The notes under the pieces were generated by a model. That model did no database searches, had not been told where the DNA came from, and saw only the letters and a list, made by a program, of their open reading frames with translations. Positions 9,004-17,575 of a DNA stretch of 64,000 nucleotides are shown here, in pieces (position 1 is the first letter of the stretch; every line of letters begins with the position of its first letter). Source of the stretch: an uncultured Streptomyces sp. (GTDB taxonomy: Bacteria; Actinomycetota; Actinomycetes; Streptomycetales; Streptomycetaceae); the NCBI RefSeq assembly GCF_947488945.1, contig NZ_CANLBS010000002.1:310001-374000 (forward strand), written 5' to 3'. The position numbers were made by a program, and so were the translations under genes.

Positions 9004-9052
9004 GGTGTCAATGTAGGTTGACACCGGTCCCGTGTCAATCAAAGTTGACACG
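9004..9052 (-). promoter_or_regulatory. Leaderless promoter with two operator palindromes (HTH-ClpN operon)
   Basis: Two inverted repeats of the same type, GTGTCAA-N6-TTGACAC, lie at 9004-9025 and 9031-9052. Read leftward, the promoter is TTGACA (9038-9033), a 17-base spacer, TACATT (9015-9010), six bases, then the ATG at 9003. One palindrome overlaps the -35, the other the -10 and start. This is a repressor-controlled promoter whose transcript would begin at or next to the start codon. Confidence 0.85.
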
Positions 9053-9089
9053 AAACCGGCGTCGGAGACGGGAGAGCAGGGGGCGGCGA

Positions 9090-10055
9090 TCAGGAGGCGG
9101 TCAGGACGATCTTGCCGAAGTGGTCCCCGGCGGCCATCCGCTCGAAGCCCTCGCGGGCCCGGTCCAGCGGCAGCACGGCGTCCACGACCGGGCGCACCCC
9201 CGTGTTCGCGCAGAACGCGAGCAGGTCCTCCAGCTCGTCCTTGGTCCCCATGGTCGAGCCGACGATCTTCAGCTCCAGGAAGAAGACGCGGGTCAGTTCG
9301 GCGTGCGAGGGACGATCGCCGCTGGTGGCGCCGGAGATGACCAGGGTGCCGCCGGGCCGCAGCGACTTCACCGAGTGCGACCAGGTGGCGGCGCCGACCG
9401 TCTCGATGACGGCGTCCACCCGCCGCGGCAGCCGGGCGCCGGGCTCGAACGCCTCGGTGGCGCCCAGTTCCACCGCTCGGCGGCGCTTGGCGCCGTCGCG
9501 GCTGGTCGCGTAGACGGTGAGGCCGGCGGCGCGGGCGAGCACGATCGCCGCCGTGGCGACACCGCCGCCCGCGCCCTGCACCAGCACCGAATCGCCGGGC
9601 CGGACACCGGCGTTGGTGAACAGCATCCGGTAGGCCGTGAGCCAGGCGGTCGGCAGGCAGGCGGCCTCCTCGAAGGAGAGTTCCTTCGGCTTCGGCAGCA
9701 CGTTCCAGGAGGGCACGGTGACCTGCTCGGCGAAGGTGCCCTGGTAACGCTCGGTCAGGATGGAGCGCGGCTCCTTCGGGCCGACGCCGTGGCCGCTCTG
9801 CCCGATGACGGAGTGGACGACGACTTCGTTGCCCTCCTCGTCGATCCCGGCGGCGTCGCAGCCGAGGATCATCGGAAGCTTGTCCTCGGCGAGGCCGACC
9901 CCGCGCAGGGACCAGAGGTCGTGGTGGTTGAGGGAGGCGGCCCGGACCCGGACCGTGGTCCAGCCGGGGCGCGCGACGGGAGCCGGGCGGTCGCCCAGCT
10001 CCAGGCCTTCGAGGGGGTTCTCGGGATCGATGCGGGCTGCGTAGGCGGCGAACAT
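9090..10055 (-). CDS. Zinc-type alcohol dehydrogenase / quinone oxidoreductase family protein
   Basis: 321 residues, the usual length for medium-chain dehydrogenase/reductases. The GroES-like half (1-125) has ASLNHHDLWSLRG and LGCDAAG; the Rossmann half has VLVQGAGGGVATAAIVLA (about 170-187), the NADP(H) fingerprint. The cysteines of the structural zinc site are absent, so it is probably a zinc-independent quinone or enone reductase. It lies just upstream, on the same strand, of the HTH-ClpN promoter but is separated by its own stop and the operator region. There is no Shine-Dalgarno; TAGTGT ends six bases before the ATG, so it may be leaderless. Substrate unknown. Confidence 0.88.
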   Translation of the reverse strand: MFAAYAARIDPENPLEGLELGDRPAPVARPGWTTVRVRAASLNHHDLWSLRGVGLAEDKLPMILGCDAAGIDEEGNEVVVHSVIGQSGHGVGPKEPRSILTERYQGTFAEQVTVPSWNVLPKPKELSFEEAACLPTAWLTAYRMLFTNAGVRPGDSVLVQGAGGGVATAAIVLARAAGLTVYATSRDGAKRRRAVELGATEAFEPGARLPRRVDAVIETVGAATWSHSVKSLRPGGTLVISGATSGDRPSHAELTRVFFLELKIVGSTMGTKDELEDLLAFCANTGVRPVVDAVLPLDRAREGFERMAAGDHFGKIVLTAS

Positions 10056-10155
10056 GAGCCGACACTAGGCCGGGGCCGCGCCCGGACGGAACCGCCGACC
10101 GGTGTGACGCGCACCGCCCGGCCGGCCCTCGTCCGCCGTGCCGGCCCACCTGTCC

Positions 10156-10185
10156 GGTACGGGGCTCCGCGCGGAACCCCGTACC
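10156..10185 (-). terminator. Hairpin terminator after the DUF4097-padR operon
   Basis: GGTACGGGG-CTCCGC pairs with GCGGAACCCCGTACC with one mismatch. It lies just after the stop of the PadR gene at 10200, in the 140-bp gap before the dehydrogenase start. Confidence 0.7.
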
Positions 10186-10199
10186 CGGGCGGGGGTTGG

Positions 10200-11291
10200 T
10201 CAGGAGGCGTCGGCCGGGCCGGTCTCCGCGCGCAGCAGGGTCTCGATCCGGGCGGCGGCGGTGGCGAGGTGGCGGTGGGCCTCGGCCAGCCGCTCCTCGT
10301 CCACGCCCCGGTCGCGCGCCGCGTCGCGGATCTCGTCGCGGAAGCGGTCCAGCAGCCGGTCGAGGTCCCGTGCCGGGTCGCCGGTGCGGGGCACGTCGTG
10401 CGCCCAGTCCTCGGCGGGCCCGGCGGCCGTCCCGGAGTCGCCGGCCTTCGTGAAGGGGTCCGTCCCGGCGGCGGTCTCCTTCTCCGGCCGCTCCGCTCCC
10501 GCGGGCCAGGTGCCGGTGGCGGCGAAACCGCCCAGCCGGCCGGTGAGGTCGGCCAGCGACTCGCGCACCCCGGCGGGCCAGTCGGCGCGGGTGAAGTAGT
10601 CCTGCACCTGGCGGGCCGCGTCCCGCATCTGTGCGCGGGCCTTCTCGTCCGCGGCGCGTGCCTGCTCACGGGCGCGCGTCGCGTCCTCGCGGGCGCGCCG
10701 GGCCTCCTCGGCGGACTTCCGGGCCTGCTCCTTCCACTGGCTCTTCGCCTTGCGCAGCTCCTCCTTGGCGGTGCGCCAGGCGTCCTTCTCGCTGAGGTCC
10801 CCGAGGCTGCCGAGCTTGTCGCCGACGCCGCCGAGGTCCCGCAGGTCGCCGAGGAAGGACTCCCAGTCGCCCTGGGAACGCCCGGTGTCCTGCCGGGCGT
10901 TCTGCCGGGACGCCGACGCGGCGGCGCGCAGGTCGCTGCGGAGCCGGCCGGCCGCGCCGCGCACGTCGTCGCGGATCTCGGCGGCCAGTTCGGAGACGGA
11001 CTCGCGGATCTCCTGTTCGAGGTCGGCCAGCTCGCCCGCGCGGCCCGCCAATTCGGCGCGGCCCGCCTCGGTGAGGGAGTAGACCTTGCGGCCGCCCTCG
11101 GTCGCGTGGGTGACCAGCCCTTCGGCCTCCAGCTTGGCGAGCCTCGGGTACACGGTGCCGGCGGAAGGCGCGTAGAGCCCCTGGAAGCGCTCCTCCAGCA
11201 GCCGGATCACCTCGTACCCGTGGCGCGGGGCCTCGTCCAGCAGCTTCAGCAGGTAGAGGCGCAGTCGGCCGTGGGCGAATACGGGGGGCAT
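10200..11291 (-). CDS. PadR-family regulator with a long coiled-coil extension
   Basis: 363 residues. The first 90 are a PadR winged helix (LRLYLLKLLDEAPRHGYEVI, SAGTVYPRLAKLEAEGLV, GGRKVYSLTEAGRAEL). PadR proteins are usually 110-180 residues; here a helical, charged segment (about 90-240, with KAKSQWKEQARKSAEEARRA) and further helices follow, which could give an extra dimerisation or sensing surface. The start is one base after the stop of the DUF4097 gene, so both are on one transcript. Likely role: autorepression through the ATATCGCG repeats upstream of the operon. Ligand unknown. Confidence 0.9.
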   Translation of the reverse strand: MPPVFAHGRLRLYLLKLLDEAPRHGYEVIRLLEERFQGLYAPSAGTVYPRLAKLEAEGLVTHATEGGRKVYSLTEAGRAELAGRAGELADLEQEIRESVSELAAEIRDDVRGAAGRLRSDLRAAASASRQNARQDTGRSQGDWESFLGDLRDLGGVGDKLGSLGDLSEKDAWRTAKEELRKAKSQWKEQARKSAEEARRAREDATRAREQARAADEKARAQMRDAARQVQDYFTRADWPAGVRESLADLTGRLGGFAATGTWPAGAERPEKETAAGTDPFTKAGDSGTAAGPAEDWAHDVPRTGDPARDLDRLLDRFRDEIRDAARDRGVDEERLAEAHRHLATAAARIETLLRAETGPADAS

Positions 11292-11292
11292 G

Positions 11293-12147
11293 TCAGAGCA
11301 CCTTTCCGGTCGGCTCGTGGTCGTGCGTGGCGTCCTCGGACGGCGGGCGGCGCAGCAGGGCGATGGAGCCGGACACCGTCGTGGCCCGCAGTGTCCCCGT
11401 CCCGGCGCCCAGTCTGCCGGTCAGCTTCTTGGCTCCCCACGGGCCGGAGACCCGGAGGCCGTCGAAGCCGTGGCTGAGTTCGCCGCTCGCGGTGTTCGCC
11501 TCGACGACGGCGTCCGCAGGGTGCGGCAGGCGGACCGCGATCTCGCCGGACACCGTGGCGAGCCGGACGTCGGCGGGCGTGCGCGCGTCGAGGTCCAGCA
11601 CCAGGTCGCCGCTGACGGACTCCGCGCGCACCGAGGGGCCGGCCCCCTCGACGACCGTCAGGTCGCCGGAGACGGACTGGAAGCGGAGGTCGCCGGTGAC
11701 GGCCTGTGCCTCCAGGTTCCCGGAGACGGACTCGCCGCGCACGGTGCCGGACAGCCCGGCCAGCGCGGTGTCGCCGGTCACCCCGCGCACCTCCGTGCGG
11801 CCGCGGACGCCGGAGACGAAGGCCGCCGCCCCGACCACCCCGACCTCCACGGAGGCGTCGGCGGGGACGGCCACGGTGACGGTCGCGCTGCGGGCCTTCG
11901 ACCTCCGGTCCAGCCACTGAAGGAAGTTCTTCCAGGGCAGGTCCTGGTAGGCCACGGTCAGCACCCCGTCCTCCAGGGTCACCACGAGCGGCGGGCCGTC
12001 GAGGGCGGAGACCTCCAGGCGCGTGGCCGGCCCTTCGGCGCCGACGACGTTCACCGAGCCGTTGACGATCCGCACCCGGAGTGCCGTCACCGGTGAACCG
12101 AACGCGAGCTTCCGCGGCTCGGTGACGGTCCATGTGGACACAGGCAT
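11293..12147 (-). CDS. DUF4097-family beta-strand repeat protein
   Basis: 284 residues from ATG 12147 with GGGAGG eight bases upstream. After an N-terminal STWTVTEPRKLAF, residues 90-260 are built of repeated short strands of the type VSGDL/VTGDL/ASGEL (for example VRAESVSGDLVLDL), the right-handed beta-helix pattern of DUF4097 adhesin-like proteins. No signal peptide or membrane helix is visible, so it is probably cytoplasmic. It is the first gene of a two-gene operon with padR, a pairing that resembles LiaG/PadR-type envelope stress modules. Function unknown; binding of PadR or a membrane partner is inference. Confidence 0.88.
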   Translation of the reverse strand: MPVSTWTVTEPRKLAFGSPVTALRVRIVNGSVNVVGAEGPATRLEVSALDGPPLVVTLEDGVLTVAYQDLPWKNFLQWLDRRSKARSATVTVAVPADASVEVGVVGAAAFVSGVRGRTEVRGVTGDTALAGLSGTVRGESVSGNLEAQAVTGDLRFQSVSGDLTVVEGAGPSVRAESVSGDLVLDLDARTPADVRLATVSGEIAVRLPHPADAVVEANTASGELSHGFDGLRVSGPWGAKKLTGRLGAGTGTLRATTVSGSIALLRRPPSEDATHDHEPTGKVL

Positions 12148-12181
12148 GGATGTGACCTCCCGGAGGGTGCCGTGACGCAAC

Positions 12182-12215
12182 ATATCGCGTCTCTTGGAGA
12201 ACACGATATATCGCG
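12182..12215 (-). promoter_or_regulatory. Candidate PadR operator: direct repeats plus palindrome
   Basis: ATATCGCG occurs twice, at 12182-12189 and 12208-12215, and the second copy overlaps a perfect palindrome CGATATATCG (12204-12213). These are the most AT-rich bases for hundreds of bp and lie 35-70 bp upstream of the DUF4097 start, where a promoter is expected. Confidence 0.6.
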
Positions 12216-12298
12216 GATGGGGGAAGTCAAGGAGAGGCGGGTCCGGCGGTACGGGACGAAACGGGTCATCGAGGGATGAATGGCCTAGCCTGTCAGCC

Positions 12299-13150
12299 AT
12301 GAACGCGACAGTCGTAGGGGCGGTCCTGCTCTGCCGGGCCGAGCCCGGAACGGTACGCCCGGTGGCCCGGCTGCTGCGGGAGCGGATGCTGCTCGTCCCC
12401 GCGGGCCGGGACTGGAGCGCCCTGGTGCCGGAGGGGACGCCCTGGCACGACCCGGCCGGGGAGCCCGCCCCGCCGCAGGCGGAGCCCGCCGAACCCGTCG
12501 ACCGGGTGGTGACCGGCTGGGCCACCGCACTGGCGGTCGGCTCGTCCTGGCCCGTGGTGGCGCTCTGGTGGGACGGCGACCGGGCCGGCTGCACCCTCGC
12601 CGCCGGTTTCCGCAGACCGGTGTCGTACGTGTGGCTCGCCGACGGCACCCCGGCCGGCGAGGACGACGCGCTCACCGCGCTCGCCGCCCGGCTCGGCCTC
12701 GACCCGGTGCTGGACGTGCAGGCACTGGAGAAGCTGGCCCGGCCCGATCCGCAGGCGGACGCCGTGGCCCGGCTGCGCGGCCTGCTCGCGGTGCTCGCCC
12801 GCACGGGCTTCACCCCGCCGGACGGGCTGGAACCCGGTGCGCCGGCCGCCCGGCTCCGCGACGCGACCCGGACGCCGGCCGGCTCCGAGCACGTCACCGG
12901 GGCCGGCTGGCGCGAAGCCGTGCGGGAGGACCCCGGCGGGGTCGTGGAGGCCACCAGGCTCGGCCCCTGGATGGTCGGGCCCCGGGCCCGCGCGGTCGCC
13001 ACCGCGCAGGTGGCGCTCGGCGCGCCCCTCACCGTCTGGGGCGCGGCCCGCCGCAGCGGCGGCTGGACCACGGCCGGAGCGGTGCTGCTGGCACAGGGCG
13101 TGATCGGGCTCGGCTACAACCGCTACCGGGCGGGAACGGCGCCCCGCTGA
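12299..13150 (+). CDS. Conserved hypothetical protein, possible C-terminal membrane association
   Basis: 283 residues from ATG 12299; longer in-frame extensions upstream run through the DUF4097 promoter and are unlikely. The N-terminus is alpha/beta (MNATVVGAVLLCRAEPGTVRPVARLL), with W-rich middle segments (SSWPVVALWWDGDRAGCTLA) and a weakly hydrophobic end (TTAGAVLLAQGVIGLGYNRY). I do not recognise the family; the codon use is that of a normal Streptomyces gene. It converges on the small DUF6104-like gene at 13175. Confidence 0.75.
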   Translation: MNATVVGAVLLCRAEPGTVRPVARLLRERMLLVPAGRDWSALVPEGTPWHDPAGEPAPPQAEPAEPVDRVVTGWATALAVGSSWPVVALWWDGDRAGCTLAAGFRRPVSYVWLADGTPAGEDDALTALAARLGLDPVLDVQALEKLARPDPQADAVARLRGLLAVLARTGFTPPDGLEPGAPAARLRDATRTPAGSEHVTGAGWREAVREDPGGVVEATRLGPWMVGPRARAVATAQVALGAPLTVWGAARRSGGWTTAGAVLLAQGVIGLGYNRYRAGTAPR

Positions 13151-13174
13151 GCGCCGGGGCCCGTCAGCGCCGGG

Positions 13175-13357
13175 TCACTCGTCGTCGTCCTCGTCGTCCA
13201 GCCGGGCCAGCCAGGTCGCCAGCCGCTCCACGGGCACCTCGAAATCCGGGTTCAGGTCGACGAAGGTGCGGAGCTGTTCGGCCAGCCACTCGAAGGTGAC
13301 CTCCTCCTCGCCGCGCCGCTTCTCCAGCTCCTCGATGCCACGGTCGGTGAAATACAA
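13175..13357 (-). CDS. Small acidic protein, DUF6104-like
   Basis: 60 residues beginning MYFTDRGIEELEKRRGEEEV and ending in an acidic DDEDDDE tail. The compact helical sequence with W and F at fixed places (FEWLAEQLRTFVDLNPDFE) looks like a real conserved small protein; I associate it with DUF6104, found downstream of kgd in Streptomyces. Function unknown. It is separated from kgd by a strong terminator, so it is transcribed on its own. Confidence 0.75.
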   Translation of the reverse strand: MYFTDRGIEELEKRRGEEEVTFEWLAEQLRTFVDLNPDFEVPVERLATWLARLDDEDDDE

Positions 13358-13423
13358 GACGTGCTCCAGTGGGGGTACGGGTGGGTGCGGGTGGCCGCGG
13401 TGACGGTCCCAGGGTAGGAGAGA

Positions 13424-13471
13424 CGACCGGGGCCCGGCCCCGCGAGTGATCGCGGGACCGGGCCCCGGTCG
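13424..13471 (-). terminator. Long GC-rich hairpin, kgd terminator
   Basis: CGACCGGGGCCCGG (13424-13437) pairs perfectly with CCGGGCCCCGGTCG (13458-13471). Inside, after one mismatch, CCCGCGA pairs with TCGCGGG around a GTGA loop. It lies 40 bp after the kgd stop. Confidence 0.88.
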
Positions 13472-13510
13472 GGGTGCGGCGGCCGGCTGGACCGGCCTGC
13501 TCCGGGGCCG

Positions 13511-16500
13511 TCAGGCCTCGAAGACCTCCGCGACGAGCTGGGCCTGCTCGGCCTGGTGGCGCTTGGCGGAGCCCACCGCGGGGGAGGAGCCGTGCGGCCG
13601 CGAGATGCGGCGCAGACGCTCACCGTGCGGGATGTCGGCGCCGACCGCCAGGTCCAGGTGGTCGATCAGGTTGAGCGCGATGAACGGCCACGCACCCTGG
13701 TTCGCCGGCTCTTCCTGCGCCCACAGGTACTTCTCGGCGTTCGGGTACTTGGCGATCTCGGCCTGGAGCTCCGCGCCCGGCAGCGGGTACAGGCGCTCCA
13801 GCCGGATGATCGCGGTCTCCGTGTCGCCGCGCTTCTGCCGCTCGGCGTCCAGGTCGTAGTACAGCTTGCCCGCGCAGAAGACGACCTTGCGGACGTTCTC
13901 CGGGGTGACCGAGGCGTCGCCGATGACCGGGCGGAAGCCGCCGGTGGTGAACTCCTCCACCGAGGACGACGCCGCCTTGAGGCGGAGCATCGACTTCGGG
14001 GTGAAGACGATCAGCGGCTTGTGGTGCGGGTTGTGCACCTGCCACCGCAGGAGGTGGAAGTAGTTCGACGGCAGGGTCGGCATGGCGACCGTCATGTTGT
14101 CCTGCGCGCACATCTGGAGGAAGCGCTCCGGGCGGGCGGACGAGTGGTCCGGGCCCTGGCCCTCGTAGCCGTGCGGGAGCAGGAGCGTGACGCCGGAGGT
14201 CTGGCCCCACTTCTGCTCGGCGGAGGAGATGAACTCGTCCACGACGGTCTGGGCGCCGTTGACGAAGTCGCCGAACTGCGCCTCCCAGACCACCAGGGAC
14301 TCCGGGCGGGCCAGCGAGTAGCCGTATTCGAAGCCCATCGCCGCGTACTCGCTGAGCAGCGAGTCGTAGACGTTGTAGCGGGCCTGGTCCTCGGTGAGGT
14401 AGAGCAGCGGGGTGTAGTCCTCGCCGGTCACCTGGTCCACCAGGACCGCGTGGCGCTGGCCGAACGTGCCGCGGCGGGTGTCCTGGCCGGCGAGCCGGAC
14501 CGGGGTGCCCTCCATCAGCAGCGAACCGATGGCGAGGGTCTCGCCCATGCCCCAGTCGATGGTGCCGTTCTCCACCGAGGCGGCGCGGCGCTGCATCTGC
14601 GGCATGAGCCGCGGGTGCACCGTGATGCGCTCGGGGATGTTGACCTGCGACTCGGCGATCCGCTTGACGACCTCCGTGGAGACCGCGGTCTCCACGGCGA
14701 CCGGGAAGGCGGCCTGCGGCTCGGGGACGTGCGGGGACGAGGACTGCGAGGTGGCCTCGCGGACCTCCGCGAAGACCTTCTCCAGCTGGCCCTGGAAGTC
14801 CTGGAGCGCCTGCTCCGCCTCTTCCAGGGTGATGTCGCCGCGACCGATGAGGGACTCGGTGTAGAGCTTGCGCACCGAGCGCTTCTTGTCGATCAGGGTG
14901 TACATCTGCGGGTTGGTGAACTCCGGGTTGTCGCCCTCGTTGTGACCGCGGCGGCGGTAGCAGATGAGGTCGATCACGACGTCCTTGTTGAACGCCTGGC
15001 GGAACTCGAAGGCCAGCCGGGCGACCCGGACGACGGCCTCGGGGTCGTCGCCGTTCACGTGGATGATCGGCGCCTCGATCATGCGCGCCACGTCGGTGGC
15101 GTACATCGAGGAGCGCGAGGACTCCGGGGCGGCGGTGAAGCCGACCTGGTTGTTGATCACCACGTGCACGGTGCCGCCGGTGCGGTAGCCGCGCAGCTGC
15201 GACATGTTGAGCGTCTCGGCGACGACGCCCTGGCCCGCGAAGGCCGCGTCGCCGTGGAGGGCGACGGGCAGGACGGTGAAGTCCGTGCCGCCCTTGTTGA
15301 TGATGTCCTGCTTGGCGCGGGCGATGCCCTCCAGGACCGGGTCGACCGCCTCCAGGTGCGAGGGGTTCGCGGCGAGCGAGACCTTGATCTGCTCGCCGTC
15401 CAGACCGGTGAAGGTGCCCTCGGCGCCCAGGTGGTACTTGACGTCGCCGGAGCCGTGCATCGAGCGCGGGTCGAGGTTGCCCTCGAACTCGCGGAAGATC
15501 TGGGCGTACGACTTGCCGACGATGTTCGCCAGCACGTTCAGCCGGCCGCGGTGGGCCATGCCGATGACGACCTCGTCGAGGCGGGCCTCGGCGGCGGAGT
15601 CGATGACCGCGTCGAGCAGCGGGATGACGGACTCGCCGCCCTCCAGCGAGAACCGCTTCTGGCCGACGTACTTGGTCTGCAGGAACGTCTCGAACGCCTC
15701 GGCGGCGTTGAGCCGGCGCAGGATGCGCAGCTGCTCCTCGCGCTCGGGCTGCGAGCGCGGACGCTCCACCCGGTCCTGGAGCCACTGGCGCTGCTTCGGG
15801 TCCTGGATGTGCATGAACTCGATGCCGGTGGTGCGGCAGTACGACTCGCGCAGCACGCCGAGGATGTCGCGCAGCTTCATCATCGACTTGCCGGCGAACC
15901 CGCCGACCGCGAAGTCCCGCTCCAGGTCCCACAGGGTGAGGCCGTGCTGGGTGATGTCGAGGTCGGGGTGCTTGCGCTGGCGGTACTCCAGCGGGTCGGT
16001 GTCGGCCATGACGTGGCCCCGGACCCGGTAGGAGTGGATCAGCTCGAAGACCCGCGCGGCCTTGGTGACGTCGTCGTCGTGCGAGGCGTCGATGTCCTTG
16101 AGCCAGCGGACCGGCTCGTAGGGGATGCGCAGCGCCTTGAAGATCTCGTCGTAGAACTCGTTCTCGCCGAGCAGGAGCTGGCTCAGGATCCGGAGGAACT
16201 CGCCGGAGGCGGCGCCCTGGATGACCCGGTGGTCGTACGTCGAGGTCAGCGTCATGACCTTCGAGATGCCGAGCTTGTTCAGGGTGTCCTGCGAGGTGCC
16301 CTGGAACTCCGCCGGGTAGTCCATCGCGCCGACGCCCACGATGAGGCCCTGTCCGGGCATCAGGCGCGGCACCGAGTGGACGGTGCCGATGCCGCCGGGG
16401 TTGGTCAGCGAGGCGGTGACGCCGGTGAAGTCGTCCATGCCCAGCTTGCCGATGCGGGCGCGGCGGACGATGTCCTCGTAGGCCTGCCAGAACTCGAAGA

Positions 16501-17317
16501 AGTTGAGCGTCTCGGCCTTCTTGATGGCCGCGACGACGAGCTGGCGGTCGCCGTTCGGCTTGACCAGGTCGATGGCCAGGCCGAGGTTGACGTGCTCCGG
16601 CTTGACCAGGGTCGGCTTGCCGTCCTTCTCCGCGAAGGAGTGGTTCATCGACGGCATGGCCTTGAGGGCCTGCACCATCGCGTACCCGATGAGGTGCGTG
16701 AAGGAGATCTTCCCGCCGCGGGCGCGCTTGAGGTGGTTGTTGATGACGATGCGGTTGTCGAAGAGCAGCTTCACCGGGACGGCGCGCACGGAGGTGGCCG
16801 TGGGCAGTTCCAGCGAGGCGTTCATGTTCTTCGCGACGGCGGCCGAGGGGCCGCGCAGCGTCACGTACTCGGGGCCGTCCTTGGCCTCGGTCGCCGGGGC
16901 GGCCTTGGCGGCGGGCTTCGCCGGGGCGGCGGCCTTGGCCGGGGCGGCGGCGGGGGCCGGAGCGGCCTTCGCCGGGGCGGCGGCCGGGGCGGGCGCGGCC
17001 TTGGCAGGGGCGCTCTGTGCGGGAGCGGCCTGCGCGGCGGCGGGCTGGGCGGCGGGGGAGGCGGCAGCGGCCGGAGCCGGAGTCACCGCAGCCCCCGAGG
17101 CTGCGGGATCGGGCTTGTCCGCCGCGCCGGACGTGCCCGGCTTGTAGTCGGCGAAGAAGTCCCACCAGGCACGGTCGACCGCATTGGGATCCTGGAGGTA
17201 CTGCTGGTAGATCTCGTCGACGAGCCATTCGTTGGCTCCGAAAGCCGCGGCCGGGTTCCCACCCGGGCCGGCTTGGTCGGTCGAGACGCTTGAGTTACTG
17301 GGGGACTGAGACGACAC
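13511..17317 (-). CDS. kgd: Multifunctional 2-oxoglutarate decarboxylase / dehydrogenase E1-E2
   Basis: 1268 residues from GTG 17317 ([10 protein letters not shown]), the start usual for streptomycete Kgd. Layout: an N-terminal E1 helix segment ([20 protein letters not shown]), an Ala/Pro/Lys linker (about 60-150), an E2 acyltransferase-like domain with [12 protein letters not shown], and a thiamine-diphosphate E1 domain with [24 protein letters not shown] and NNQVGFTA. The protein decarboxylates 2-oxoglutarate and, with E2 and lipoamide dehydrogenase, makes succinyl-CoA in the TCA cycle; in actinobacteria it is inhibited by the FHA protein OdhI/GarA. The Ala/Lys-rich linker is longer and more repetitive than usual. 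It is transcribed alone and ends at a strong terminator. Confidence 0.96.
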   Translation of the reverse strand: MSSQSPSNSSVSTDQAGPGGNPAAAFGANEWLVDEIYQQYLQDPNAVDRAWWDFFADYKPGTSGAADKPDPAASGAAVTPAPAAAASPAAQPAAAQAAPAQSAPAKAAPAPAAAPAKAAPAPAAAPAKAAAPAKPAAKAAPATEAKDGPEYVTLRGPSAAVAKNMNASLELPTATSVRAVPVKLLFDNRIVINNHLKRARGGKISFTHLIGYAMVQALKAMPSMNHSFAEKDGKPTLVKPEHVNLGLAIDLVKPNGDRQLVVAAIKKAETLNFFEFWQAYEDIVRRARIGKLGMDDFTGVTASLTNPGGIGTVHSVPRLMPGQGLIVGVGAMDYPAEFQGTSQDTLNKLGISKVMTLTSTYDHRVIQGAASGEFLRILSQLLLGENEFYDEIFKALRIPYEPVRWLKDIDASHDDDVTKAARVFELIHSYRVRGHVMADTDPLEYRQRKHPDLDITQHGLTLWDLERDFAVGGFAGKSMMKLRDILGVLRESYCRTTGIEFMHIQDPKQRQWLQDRVERPRSQPEREEQLRILRRLNAAEAFETFLQTKYVGQKRFSLEGGESVIPLLDAVIDSAAEARLDEVVIGMAHRGRLNVLANIVGKSYAQIFREFEGNLDPRSMHGSGDVKYHLGAEGTFTGLDGEQIKVSLAANPSHLEAVDPVLEGIARAKQDIINKGGTDFTVLPVALHGDAAFAGQGVVAETLNMSQLRGYRTGGTVHVVINNQVGFTAAPESSRSSMYATDVARMIEAPIIHVNGDDPEAVVRVARLAFEFRQAFNKDVVIDLICYRRRGHNEGDNPEFTNPQMYTLIDKKRSVRKLYTESLIGRGDITLEEAEQALQDFQGQLEKVFAEVREATSQSSSPHVPEPQAAFPVAVETAVSTEVVKRIAESQVNIPERITVHPRLMPQMQRRAASVENGTIDWGMGETLAIGSLLMEGTPVRLAGQDTRRGTFGQRHAVLVDQVTGEDYTPLLYLTEDQARYNVYDSLLSEYAAMGFEYGYSLARPESLVVWEAQFGDFVNGAQTVVDEFISSAEQKWGQTSGVTLLLPHGYEGQGPDHSSARPERFLQMCAQDNMTVAMPTLPSNYFHLLRWQVHNPHHKPLIVFTPKSMLRLKAASSSVEEFTTGGFRPVIGDASVTPENVRKVVFCAGKLYYDLDAERQKRGDTETAIIRLERLYPLPGAELQAEIAKYPNAEKYLWAQEEPANQGAWPFIALNLIDHLDLAVGADIPHGERLRRISRPHGSSPAVGSAKRHQAEQAQLVAEVFEA

Positions 17318-17575
17318 GGCGGCAACCGCCCTCTTCCGCTTCACAAGGTGATGGACAGCGGGAATCAAGGCTACGCCCCCCGAACCGTTCCTTGCAGGCC
17401 GGGCCGGACTTCGTCGTGCACATCACATCCGAAGGCGGGTTTCGGCGCGCGAAATGGCGGGAAACAAGCGGGGTTCCGCTGTCGTTCGCGTACGTGGGAC
17501 CGCGCGAGCGGCCCCGGCGACCGTATCCCGTTGCACGTGCCAGCAAGATCACGGCCGTCTTGTTCGAACCCTACG

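Noticed and set aside
8109..11477. 1122-residue plus-strand reading frame
   Set aside because: It runs antisense across the ClpN, HTH, dehydrogenase and PadR genes and the promoter between them; its composition is Arg/Pro/Ser-rich without domains.
13556..17293. 1245-residue plus-strand reading frame opposite kgd
   Set aside because: It is the antisense of a well-supported conserved enzyme, has no ribosome site and has a low-complexity Val/Asp/Arg/Leu composition typical of high-GC shadows.
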